Part shown: piece by piece, positions 11,597 through 19,624 of the stretch | Layout of the letters: every line of letters starts with the position of its first letter | How positions within the stretch are numbered: position 1 is the stretch's first letter | Assembly: GCA_943370355.1 (NCBI GenBank) | Contig: CALRQP020000006.1 | Span: forward strand, 76,809 to 140,808 | Source: JADCGM01 sp943370355 | GTDB lineage: Bacteria; Pseudomonadota; Alphaproteobacteria; Sphingomonadales; Sphingomonadaceae | Reading direction: 5' to 3' | DNA length: 64,000 nucleotides | The notes under the pieces: generated by a model | Seen by the model: the letters and a program-made list of their open reading frames with translations, nothing else | Database searches by the model: none | Told to the model about the DNA's origin: nothing | Program-made: the position numbers and the translations under genes

Positions 11597-13066
11597 CTAT
11601 CCCGGGTAAAACACGCCCTTGTCATAATAGCCCGCCTGACCGACCCAACCGCCAAGCTTGATGTCGAGAATGCCGAGATTGGCCGCCCGGGCATCGCCGT
11701 CGCGCTCGTTGTAGACATCCGCGACGCGATTGCCGTTTGCCTCGGTGGCGATCGCGGCGATCGGCTGCCAGCGCGCATCGGCGAGGCAATTCGCGGCGCG
11801 GCGGACCGAGCAGAGATAGGGCCGCGCGCGCTTGACCCAGTTGACGGCGAGCGCAAATGGCCGCGCGCCATCGACGGCAAAGGCAGGCGTACGCGCATAA
11901 TTGTCGCGCACGCAGCCCAGATATTTACGGGCAACCTCAAGCCGCGCCTTATACTCGGCCTCGGTTTTGGCGGCGGGGCGTACCGAATAGTCAAAGGTCC
12001 CGCAGACCCGGTCGCTGGTCTGCGCTGGCACAGCGGCCGCGAGGGTCGCGCTCAACGCCGCCGGCTCGATGCCCGCCGAGGTCAGATAGGCAAGCAGACG
12101 CGTCTGCGGATCGGCATCGAACGCATCGGCAATGGCGCGATAGCCGGCGACATCCTTGTCGTGCAGCGCCTGCCACCTTCCCGCAGACGCATCGGCCAGC
12201 GCCGCAAGTTCCCGCTCATAAGCGCCGTCCTCGCGTACCGGCGGATAGTTGCGGATGGGCGCGCTCATGCAATTGCGGATCGTGCCGTTGCTGCCTTGCG
12301 CCGATTCCATCCACTCGGACCGCGCATCCTTCGATGTGAACACCTGGTCGGCATAGTGGCGGTAGGGCTCAACGCCGGTCGCCTGCAACACGCGCTGTTC
12401 GACATAGAGGTCAAGCATCCGCGGGCCGAACGTGCCGGTTCGCTCGCACGTGGGTTGGCGCGCCGCAAAATCCGAGGTTGCCCGGCCGCGAACATCGAGC
12501 AGCGACCGGTCGTTCCTGGCCACCAGCGGATAGCTGCTCTTCTGCCAGTCAAGCAGCCCGGTGCGGTTCCAGTAAATCTGCCGATAGCCCGCTCGCTTCA
12601 GCCGCAACGCGACGTTCCACGACATGAAGCAGCTTTCATGGTGGCAATAAACGATGATCGGGGCATTCCGGTCGCCCCCAGTAGCAGCCGCTGCGACCCG
12701 AACGAGTCGCTGCTGAATGTCGCCATCCTCGGCAGGCGATATCGCCCAGTCGACAGGTACCGACTGCGGGATCAGGCGCGCGTCGCCGAGCGCCGCGAAC
12801 ACGGCGACGCCGGGTCCGAAGCGGTCGATCATGCACTTTGCCTCGCCCGCCGACACGGTCTGGACACCCGGAAGCACTGTCGGTGTTAGCGCACCGTAGG
12901 TCGCATTGAGCGTCTCGGGGTAAGTCGAGCCAGCGGGTTGCGGATCGGTGCCGGGTGCGCAGGCGGCCCGCACGTCAGCAGCGCTGACCCCCGCATGCGC
13001 TGGCACCTGCCAAAGCAGCATCGCCGCCAGCAAACCGATCCTGCCAATCGCCCACCCAAACCGCAT
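11597..13066 (-). CDS. Periplasmic rhodanese-like protein with a large uncharacterised C-terminal region
   Basis: A signal peptide (about residues 1-25, ending P-A-H-A) precedes a region containing YCHHESCFMSW (140-150), with Cys141 and Cys146. The pattern resembles the CxxCW rhodanese-like proteins linked to PQQ-dependent catabolism, where SCWMSWNAAKR is typical. The C-terminal 300 residues hold further cysteines and no domain I recognise. The ATG at 13066 has GGGGGG five bases upstream. The gene is divergent from argJ. Sulfur transfer or metal handling in the periplasm is plausible, but the substrate is unknown. Confidence 0.7.
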   Translation of the reverse strand: MRFGWAIGRIGLLAAMLLWQVPAHAGVSAADVRAACAPGTDPQPAGSTYPETLNATYGALTPTVLPGVQTVSAGEAKCMIDRFGPGVAVFAALGDARLIPQSVPVDWAISPAEDGDIQQRLVRVAAAATGGDRNAPIIVYCHHESCFMSWNVALRLKRAGYRQIYWNRTGLLDWQKSSYPLVARNDRSLLDVRGRATSDFAARQPTCERTGTFGPRMLDLYVEQRVLQATGVEPYRHYADQVFTSKDARSEWMESAQGSNGTIRNCMSAPIRNYPPVREDGAYERELAALADASAGRWQALHDKDVAGYRAIADAFDADPQTRLLAYLTSAGIEPAALSATLAAAVPAQTSDRVCGTFDYSVRPAAKTEAEYKARLEVARKYLGCVRDNYARTPAFAVDGARPFALAVNWVKRARPYLCSVRRAANCLADARWQPIAAIATEANGNRVADVYNERDGDARAANLGILDIKLGGWVGQAGYYDKGVFYPG

Positions 13067-13115
13067 ACAGACCCCCCACCCCAACGCAGAGCCGTCCTGG
13101 CCGATAAATCAAGGG

Positions 13116-13135
13116 CTTGTCCACTGTCGGACAAG
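13116..13135. promoter_or_regulatory. Inverted repeat between divergent genes upstream of argJ
   Basis: CTTGTCC-N6-GGACAAG is a perfect seven-base-arm dyad located 53-72 bases before the argJ start and 50-70 bases before the rhodanese gene on the other strand. Its position in a divergent promoter region suits an operator. No regulator is known to match it from sequence alone. Confidence 0.35.
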
Positions 13136-13187
13136 GCAGGACCAAATTTCCCTCCCGCCGCCATGCCTGCGATGATAAGGCCCGCCC

Positions 13188-14432
13188 ATGGCCGACCTCA
13201 CCCGCTCCCCGCTCGCCCCTGAACGCTTTCCCGAACTGCCCGAGATCGGTGGCGTCCGATTTGCAGTGTCGCGCGCGGGCTACAAGGCGTGGGAGCGCAC
13301 GGATCTGATGCTCGCCGAGATGGCCAAGGGCACGGCGGTCGCCGGCGTTCTGACCAAATCCAAATGCCCCTCACCGGAGGTCGATTGGTGCCGCACCGCG
13401 CTCCAGGGCGGTTCGGCGCGCGCGCTCGTGGTCAACGCCGGAAACTCCAACGCCTTCACCGGCGGCAAAGGCGTCGCGGCTGTTCAGGCGATCCTTAATG
13501 CCGCAGGCGACGCGCTCGGCTGCGCGCCCGAACAGGTGTTCGTCGCCTCCACAGGCGTCATCGGCGTACCGCTGCCGATCGACAAGGCGCGCGCCGGGCT
13601 CGCTGCCGCCTTCGCCAAGCTCAAGGCAGGCAGCACGGCGACCTGGGAAGACGCCGCCGCGACGATCATGACGACCGACACCTTTCCAAAGGCGGCGGTC
13701 ACCCGCGCTGTCGTCGATGGGCGCACCGTCACCATTGCCGGTTTCATCAAGGGATCCGGCATGATCGCGCCCGACATGGCGACGATGCTCGGCTTCATTT
13801 TTACCGACGCCGCCGTCGCGCCCGGTTTCCTGCAGACGATGCTCTCCGCTGCCAATGAGCAGACCTTTAGCTGCATCACCGTCGATGGCGATACCTCGAC
13901 CTCTGACACCGTGCTCGCTTTCGCCACTGGCGCCGCCGGCAACGCACCGCTCACCGGCTGGAGCAGCGCCGGAGCCGACGCTTTTCAAGCCGCGCTCACC
14001 GACCTGTGTCGCGACCTCGCCCAGCAGGTCGTGCGCGACGGCGAGGGCGCGTCCAAATTCATCACCATCGCGGTCGACGGGGCCGAAACCGATGCCGCTG
14101 CGCGCACCATCGCACTCTGCATCGCCAACTCGCCGCTGGTGAAGACCGCCATCGCCGGGGAAGACGCCAATTGGGGCCGGATCGTCATGGCCGTTGGCAA
14201 GGCCGGCGAAGCTGCCGACCGCGACCGCCTCGCCATCCGCTTCGGCAGCACGCTCGTCGCGAAGGAGGGGCTCGCCGTCGAAGGTTATGACGAAGCGCCG
14301 GTCACCGCACACCTGAAGGGCCGCGAAATCGACATTGGCGTCTCGCTGGGGCTGGGCAATGGCCGCGCAACGGTTTGGACCTGCGACCTGACGCATGGCT
14401 ACATCGCGATCAACGCCGATTACCGGACCTGA
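13188..14432 (+). CDS. argJ: Bifunctional glutamate N-acetyltransferase / amino-acid acetyltransferase
   Basis: ArgJ transfers the acetyl group from N-acetylornithine to glutamate, closing the cyclic arginine pathway; some members also use acetyl-CoA. The 414-residue precursor is cut by itself before a threonine that becomes the nucleophile. Here that residue is Thr199 in GMIAPDMATML, so alpha and beta chains of about 198 and 216 residues are expected. NAGNSNAFTG (83-92) is the conserved N-terminal motif. The gene stands alone between a divergent periplasmic protein and a convergent cytochrome gene. Confidence 0.96.
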   Translation: MADLTRSPLAPERFPELPEIGGVRFAVSRAGYKAWERTDLMLAEMAKGTAVAGVLTKSKCPSPEVDWCRTALQGGSARALVVNAGNSNAFTGGKGVAAVQAILNAAGDALGCAPEQVFVASTGVIGVPLPIDKARAGLAAAFAKLKAGSTATWEDAAATIMTTDTFPKAAVTRAVVDGRTVTIAGFIKGSGMIAPDMATMLGFIFTDAAVAPGFLQTMLSAANEQTFSCITVDGDTSTSDTVLAFATGAAGNAPLTGWSSAGADAFQAALTDLCRDLAQQVVRDGEGASKFITIAVDGAETDAAARTIALCIANSPLVKTAIAGEDANWGRIVMAVGKAGEAADRDRLAIRFGSTLVAKEGLAVEGYDEAPVTAHLKGREIDIGVSLGLGNGRATVWTCDLTHGYIAINADYRT

Positions 14433-14444
14433 CGCGGTCCGCAG

Positions 14445-14786
14445 CTATTTCGAGGGCTTCAGTCCTGACAAATAAGCGACGATCGCAGGCACCTGGTCGT
14501 CCTCGATCGGGGCTTTAAAGGCCGTCTGCATCTTGTGGACCGTCTCGGTCCATTCGGCCGCCGAGCGCTTCGGCTGGGCCAGCGTCATGCTCGCGGAATG
14601 GCAGGCCAGGCAGTTGGCGTTCACGGCGTCGGCGTTCGCACCGGGAAATTGCACATCGTCCGGCGGTAGCACGACCGACGTGGATTTGAGCCGGAAGCTG
14701 CCCGGATGGGGCGCGCTGGGCTTGGGCCCGGCGGCCATCAAGACCAGGCCCGCAGTCGCAACTACCGCACAGACGGACAGCTTCAC
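14445..14786 (-). CDS. Small periplasmic cytochrome c subunit, SorB-like
   Basis: A signal peptide (about residues 1-20) is followed by one heme-binding CLACH (59-63). Met86 in HKMQTAF is the likely sixth heme ligand. At 113 residues it has the size of the cytochrome subunit of SorAB-type sulfite dehydrogenases. It starts 12 bases after the sulfite-oxidase-like molybdoenzyme gene, so the pair is almost certainly an operon and the cytochrome should take electrons from the molybdenum cofactor. That the physiological donor is sulfite is inferred from the partner's family. Confidence 0.8.
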   Translation of the reverse strand: MKLSVCAVVATAGLVLMAAGPKPSAPHPGSFRLKSTSVVLPPDDVQFPGANADAVNANCLACHSASMTLAQPKRSAAEWTETVHKMQTAFKAPIEDDQVPAIVAYLSGLKPSK

Positions 14787-14798
14787 ACCCGCTCTCCC

Positions 14799-16019
14799 TC
14801 AGACCAGCGTCACGGATGTCGCTTCAACGACGTTGCGCAAATAGCCACCGGGGTTCCAGTTCGGCGTCATCGGCTGGACCTCCCCGGAACTGCTGGTACA
14901 GCGCGACATCAGCACAGCCGGACCGGGTCCCACGACCGGTACCGTGCCGTCGAAGCGGCGGAAGCTGTATTTACCTTCATCGGGTCCAAGCCGCGCTGCC
15001 TGCCAGCTACGCCCGCCGTCGCTCGACAGTTCGACACTCGCGACGCCGGTGTCGCCACCCATCGCAATGCCCCGCACTGGCAGCACGGGACGGAAAGGGG
15101 CGGTCGCGCCATCGGCGATGCTGGTGATCCACGACCGCACCGCCATGCGCGTGATTGGCACCGACGCAAAATCCTTGGTGCCGGGCGCGACATGCGCCGC
15201 CGGGTTCGCCGGGACCTTATAGCCCTTCAACATGAAATAGCCGGTATCGGGGGCCGAGAGCAGCTCGATATCGTCGAGCATCTTGATCCAGTAGGTCGAG
15301 AACCAGCCGGGCACCACGAGCCGCAGCGGGAAGCCATTGAGCAGCGGCAGCGGTTCGCCGTTCATCGCGAACGCAATCATCACTTCGCCATCGCGCGCGC
15401 GGTCGACCGGCAGCGACTTGGTAAAGTCCGGCGCGTCCGGCAGCAGCGGCTGGTCGAGCCCGCCGAACCGGACCGCGACCGCATCGCGCCGGACGCCCGC
15501 CCGGTCGAGCACATCGCGCAGCCGCACGCCGGTCCATTTCGCATTGCCCATCGCGCCGTGCCGCCACTGCGCGCCCGGGATGCGCGGCTCGAACAGCCCG
15601 CGCGAATTGCCGGCGCATTGGTTGACCGCCGCGATCTCAAATCGCGGCATGGCCAGCAGGTCATCGAGCGTCAGCGAGAGCGGCGACGTCACTGCGCCAC
15701 GCACCTTCAGCCGATAGCTTTTCACATCGATCGATGTGGGAAAATCGGCCCAATGCCAGCGCACGAAGAAGCGATCGTTCGGCGTGAACACGCCCTGATC
15801 AAACACCGCCATCGGCGTTTCGAGCAGCGGCGGGCGAGACCGCTGCAGGATCATCTCGCCCTTCTGCGGAAAGGCGCGGGTCAGCGGCCGGTCGCTCGGT
15901 CCGCCGGGCAGCCGCAGATCGACGCTCCGCGCCATCGCCGGCGCGGCAAGCAAGGCCGCGCCGCCGGCGACGAACCGGCGGCGGGTCGGGCGGGATGGAT
16001 CGGCAGGACCAATCAGCAT
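14799..16019 (-). CDS. Molybdopterin-dependent sulfite-oxidase family protein, SorA-like
   Basis: The 406-residue protein begins with a twin-arginine signal (TRRRFVAGG at 12-20, cleavage near A-M-A at 30), as expected for a folded Moco enzyme exported to the periplasm. Cys135 in AVNQCAGNSRG is the conserved Mo-coordinating cysteine of the sulfite oxidase fold, and WTGVRLRDVL follows as usual. A C-terminal dimerisation domain (about 290-400) is present. GGAGGG precedes the ATG. It lies between trxA and a cytochrome c gene on the same strand. The likely role is oxidation of sulfite, or of another oxyanion or sulfoxide-like substrate, with electrons passed to the cytochrome. Confidence 0.85.
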   Translation of the reverse strand: MLIGPADPSRPTRRRFVAGGAALLAAPAMARSVDLRLPGGPSDRPLTRAFPQKGEMILQRSRPPLLETPMAVFDQGVFTPNDRFFVRWHWADFPTSIDVKSYRLKVRGAVTSPLSLTLDDLLAMPRFEIAAVNQCAGNSRGLFEPRIPGAQWRHGAMGNAKWTGVRLRDVLDRAGVRRDAVAVRFGGLDQPLLPDAPDFTKSLPVDRARDGEVMIAFAMNGEPLPLLNGFPLRLVVPGWFSTYWIKMLDDIELLSAPDTGYFMLKGYKVPANPAAHVAPGTKDFASVPITRMAVRSWITSIADGATAPFRPVLPVRGIAMGGDTGVASVELSSDGGRSWQAARLGPDEGKYSFRRFDGTVPVVGPGPAVLMSRCTSSSGEVQPMTPNWNPGGYLRNVVEATSVTLV

Positions 16020-16041
16020 TGCCGCCCTCCCCGCGCCGAAC

Positions 16042-16365
16042 TCAGGCCAGCGCGCCTTCGAGCCAGCTCTTGATCTGCCCCTTCGGGCGCGCGCCGACCG
16101 CCGTCGCTGCCGCCGTGCCGTTCTTGAACAGGATCATCGTCGGGATGCCGCGCACACCGAATTTGCTCGGCGCGTCGGGATTCTCATCGATGTTGAGCTT
16201 CACGATCTTCACCTGATCGGCCATTTCCGCCGACAGTTCGTCGAGCGCCGGGCCGATCTGCTTGCAGGGACCGCACCATTCGGCCCAGAAATCGACGAGC
16301 ACGGGCGTATCGGCGCTGATCACGTCGCTGTGGAACGATGCGTCGGTGACTTTGCCAGCAGACAT
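16042..16365 (-). CDS. trxA: Thioredoxin
   Basis: This 107-residue protein is a canonical thioredoxin: active site WCGPCK (30-35), buried Asp in VLVDFWAEW, cis-proline in RGIPTMILF, and no signal peptide, so it acts in the cytosol as a general disulfide reductant. AAGGAG lies upstream of the ATG. It precedes the sulfite-oxidase-like gene by 22 bases on the same strand; co-transcription is possible but not required for its housekeeping role. Confidence 0.97.
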   Translation of the reverse strand: MSAGKVTDASFHSDVISADTPVLVDFWAEWCGPCKQIGPALDELSAEMADQVKIVKLNIDENPDAPSKFGVRGIPTMILFKNGTAAATAVGARPKGQIKSWLEGALA

Positions 16366-16481
16366 GGGAAACTCCTTGAGTGTGTGGCATCAGAGGTAGG
16401 GTGGCGACACGCCCCGGTCAATCGACGCCGCGCACGAGCTTTGGTTGCGCGCGCGATAGCCGGACTTTCACGGAGGAACCT

Positions 16482-16649
16482 ATGGCGAGTGGAAACCAGG
16501 TCGGCAACACGGTCAAGGCCGGCATCAGCTTCGGCTCGGCGCTGGCCATCGCGATCAGCTATACCAACAACCATTCGATCCTGTGGGCAATCCTGCATGG
16601 CATCTTCAGCTGGTTCTACGTGATCTACGCCGCGATAAAGCTGGGGTGA
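16482..16649 (+). CDS. Hypothetical 55-residue membrane protein
   Basis: The product begins MASGNQVGNTVKAG and has two hydrophobic stretches (residues 13-24 and 29-52). The second is rich in aromatics (HSILWAILHGIFSWFYVIYAAI). GGAGG five bases before the ATG gives a clear translation start. It stands alone and converges with valS. Small proteins of this type are common in sphingomonads and other alphaproteobacteria, but I know of no assigned function. Confidence 0.7.
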   Translation: MASGNQVGNTVKAGISFGSALAIAISYTNNHSILWAILHGIFSWFYVIYAAIKLG

Positions 16650-16689
16650 CAACCCGGCGCTGGTTCAGTCCGATCCAATCCCAAGACCC

Positions 16690-16762
16690 CGCTCATCCCG
16701 AGCGAAGTCGAGGGACGCACCCACGCCGGCACTGCGTCCCTCGACGTCGCTCGGGATGAGCG
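16690..16762. repeat. Long inverted repeat between convergent genes
   Basis: Two 30-base arms (16690-16719 and 16733-16762) match at 29 of 30 positions and enclose a 13-base loop. The arms start CGCTCATCCCGAGCG. The element lies between the stop codons of the small membrane protein and valS, where it can act as a bidirectional terminator. Its form suggests a dispersed palindromic element of the kind that sphingomonads carry in many copies; only one copy is seen in this window. Confidence 0.8.
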
Positions 16763-16800
16763 GCGTAGATACGCGCTTCCGGAGAAGCTGAAACGGACCC

Positions 16801-19464
16801 CTACCCCAGCCGCCCCAGCGCCGCGCGCAGCCGCTCGGCCTCCGCCGTCCGATCGGCGAGATCGGCCCGCGCCTTCTCGACAGCCTCGGGCTTAGCGCGC
16901 TCGACAAAGCCGGGATTGCCCAGCCGGCCGGTCAGGGCATCGCGCTCCTTCTCGGCGGCAGCGGCGGCCTTTTCGAGCCGGGTGCGCTCGGCGGCGAGGT
17001 CGATGACGCCTTCGAGCGGCCTACTTATCGTCGCCTCGCCTGCCACGATCTGCAACTTAACGCCGACGGGCGGCGGGCCTCCTTCAATGGCCGTCGCCCT
17101 ACACATAATCATGATAGGCGCACTATTCGCCTGCAGGCGTCTCTGAGTTTCGGGGTTAGCGTCGCTTACATGCAGCGGCATTTTTGCAGCCGCAGGAACG
17201 CCGACTTCCGTCCGAGCAGTTCGATCGCTCGACACCAGATCAATCAACCAATCGATTTCAGCGGCCGCCTCAGCATCGATGCTTTTCGCATCCGCCTCCA
17301 CCCATTTGGCGGCAATCAAGTCGTACTGGCGCTCACCTAAAGCGTGCCAAAGCTCCTCAGTGATAAACGGCATCACTGGGTGCAGCATCACCAAAATCTG
17401 GTCGAGCGCCCAACCAGCCACTAAGCGAGTTTCGGTACGACGCCATTCGATTTCCAGCAAATCGGCTGCGGCGGGGCCCATCGACAGGACGGGCTTAATC
17501 AACTCCAGATACCAGTCGCAGAAACGGCTCCAGACGAACTGGTAGATGGTGTCGGCATAGGCGTCGAAGCGGAATTCGGCGATGGCGAGGTCGAGCGCCT
17601 GAGCAGTCTTCGCGACCTCGCCGATGATCCAGCGGTTGACGGGCAGGCTCGCCTCGGGTGGGCCGATGTGCTGGCTCGCGCCGATACCGTTCGACTGTGC
17701 GAAGCGCGCGGCGTTCCAAAGCTTGGTACCGAAGTTGCGATAGCCCTCGACGCGCTTCTCATCGAGCTTGATGTCGCGCCCCTGCGTCTCCATCGCGGTC
17801 AGCGTGAAGCGCAGCGCATCGGCACCATATTGGTCAATGATGAGCAGCGGATCGACGGTATTGCCCTTCGACTTCGACATCTTCGCGCCCTTGGCGTCGC
17901 GAACGAGGCCGTGGCAGTAGACGGTCGCAAAGGGCGGCACGCCGTCCATGAAATGAATGCCCTGCATCATCATGCGGGCGACCCAGAAGAAGATGATGTC
18001 GAACCCGGTCACGAGCACATTGCCGGGGTAATAGCGTTTCAGGGCGTCGCTCTGCTCCGGCCAGCCAAGCGTGCCGAACGGCCAGAGCGCGGAGGAGAAC
18101 CAAGTGTCGAGGACGTCCTCGTCGCGCGTCAGCTCCCGGTCGCCCGCCTGAGCGGCGGCTTCCCACTCATTTTCGGCGACATAGACATTGCCGTCACTGT
18201 CGTACCAAGCCGGGATCCGGTGCCCCCACCACAACTGGCGCGACACGCACCAGGGCTGGATATTGTCCATCCAGTTGAAATAGGTCTTGTCCCAATTGGC
18301 CGGCACAAAGTTGGTCGCACCCGACCGCACCGCCTCGATGGCCGGCTTCGCCAGCGTCGCGGCGTCGACATACCATTGGTCGGTCAGCAGCGGCTCAATG
18401 ACGACGCCCGAACGGTCGCCGTAAGGGACCATGTGGACATGGTCCTCGACCTTGTCGAGCAGCCCCAGCGTCTCGAACTCGGCCACCACCATCTCGCGCG
18501 CGGCGTAGCGATCGAGACCGCGATATTGCGGCGGCGTGTTCTCGTTCATCGTCGCATCGAGGTTCATCAGATTGATGAGCGGGATGCCCGCCTCGGGGTG
18601 GCGCTTGTAGACCTCATAGTCATTATGGTCGTGCGCGGCGGTGATCTTCACCGCGCCCGAGCCGAAGTCCATTTTCACATGTTCGTCGGCGATGATCGGG
18701 ATCAGCCGGTCGACGATTGGCAGCTTGCAGCGCTTGCCGACCAGATGCGTGAAGCGGGGATCCTCGGGGTTCACCGCAACCGCCCCGTCGCCGAGGATCG
18801 TCTCGGGCCGCGTCGTCGCGATGGCGATATGGCCCGAGCCGTCCTCGAGCGGATAGCGGAAGTGCCAGAAATGGCCCTTCACTTCGCGCTGCTCGACCTC
18901 GAGATCGCTGATCGCGGTCTTGAGCTTCGGGTCCCAGTTGACGAGGCGCTTGTCCTTGTAAAGCAGCCCCTCGCGATACAGCTTCACGAACACTTTGGTG
19001 ACGGCGGCATTGAAGCCCTCGTCCATCGTGAACCGCTCGTTCGACCAGTCGCAACTCGCACCGAGCCGCCGCAGCTGATTGGTGATCGTCGAACCGCTTG
19101 TCCGCTTCCAGTCCCACACCGTTTCGACAAACGCCTCGCGGCCCATCGCCTGCCGCGTCGTCCCCTGTGTGCTCTCGGCGAGCTGCCGTTCGACCACCAT
19201 CTGCGTCGCGATGCCGGCATGGTCGGTGCCAACCACCCACAGAGCATCGCGCCCTTTGAGCCGGTGATAGCGGATCAGTACGTCCTGCAACGTATTGTCG
19301 AGCGCATGCCCCATGTGCAGCGAGCCCGTCACATTCGGCGGCGGGATGACGATGGTGAACGGCTCGGCGTCCGGCCGCGCCGGGTGGAAGGCACCGCCCT
19401 TCTCCCAATGCGGATACCAGCGCGCCTCGATGTCGGACGGGTCGTAATGCTTGTCGATGGTCAT
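16801..19464 (-). CDS. valS: Valine--tRNA ligase
   Basis: ValRS charges tRNA-Val with valine and edits mischarged threonine. The 887-residue protein contains the HIGH-type motif in PNVTGSLHMGH (43-53), KMSKS near residues 528-532, the CP1 editing domain between them, an anticodon-binding domain and a C-terminal coiled coil (about 815-887). Oddly, codons for roughly residues 648-811 (17030-17520) are much less GC-biased than those on either side, although the reading frame is intact. The gene is transcribed alone with an inverted repeat beyond each end. Confidence 0.98.
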   Translation of the reverse strand: MTIDKHYDPSDIEARWYPHWEKGGAFHPARPDAEPFTIVIPPPNVTGSLHMGHALDNTLQDVLIRYHRLKGRDALWVVGTDHAGIATQMVVERQLAESTQGTTRQAMGREAFVETVWDWKRTSGSTITNQLRRLGASCDWSNERFTMDEGFNAAVTKVFVKLYREGLLYKDKRLVNWDPKLKTAISDLEVEQREVKGHFWHFRYPLEDGSGHIAIATTRPETILGDGAVAVNPEDPRFTHLVGKRCKLPIVDRLIPIIADEHVKMDFGSGAVKITAAHDHNDYEVYKRHPEAGIPLINLMNLDATMNENTPPQYRGLDRYAAREMVVAEFETLGLLDKVEDHVHMVPYGDRSGVVIEPLLTDQWYVDAATLAKPAIEAVRSGATNFVPANWDKTYFNWMDNIQPWCVSRQLWWGHRIPAWYDSDGNVYVAENEWEAAAQAGDRELTRDEDVLDTWFSSALWPFGTLGWPEQSDALKRYYPGNVLVTGFDIIFFWVARMMMQGIHFMDGVPPFATVYCHGLVRDAKGAKMSKSKGNTVDPLLIIDQYGADALRFTLTAMETQGRDIKLDEKRVEGYRNFGTKLWNAARFAQSNGIGASQHIGPPEASLPVNRWIIGEVAKTAQALDLAIAEFRFDAYADTIYQFVWSRFCDWYLELIKPVLSMGPAAADLLEIEWRRTETRLVAGWALDQILVMLHPVMPFITEELWHALGERQYDLIAAKWVEADAKSIDAEAAAEIDWLIDLVSSDRTARTEVGVPAAAKMPLHVSDANPETQRRLQANSAPIMIMCRATAIEGGPPPVGVKLQIVAGEATISRPLEGVIDLAAERTRLEKAAAAAEKERDALTGRLGNPGFVERAKPEAVEKARADLADRTAEAERLRAALGRLG

Positions 19465-19506
19465 GGGAGGAGGCTCTTAGCGATCCGATATGCAACGCGG
19501 CAAGGT

Positions 19507-19620
19507 TTGCGTCCCCTCCCCTTGGGGAGGCGCAGGGGTGGGGGCGGCTCGGCCACGCAAAACGGCTGGGTCAAAAGGAAGGGCCCACCCCTGCCCCTCC
19601 CGGAGCGGGAGGGGACGCGA
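19507..19620. repeat. Nested inverted repeat upstream of valS
   Basis: Outer arms of about 36 bases (19507-19542 and 19584-19620, beginning GCGTCCCCTCCC) are largely complementary, and each arm contains its own small hairpin of the CCTCCC/GGGAGG type. The element sits just past the stop of the efflux pump gene and before valS, so it may terminate the pump operon. A related CCCCTCCC...GGGGAGGGG hairpin occurs after glnA (42970-42990). Confidence 0.7.
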
Positions 19621-19624
19621 AGTG

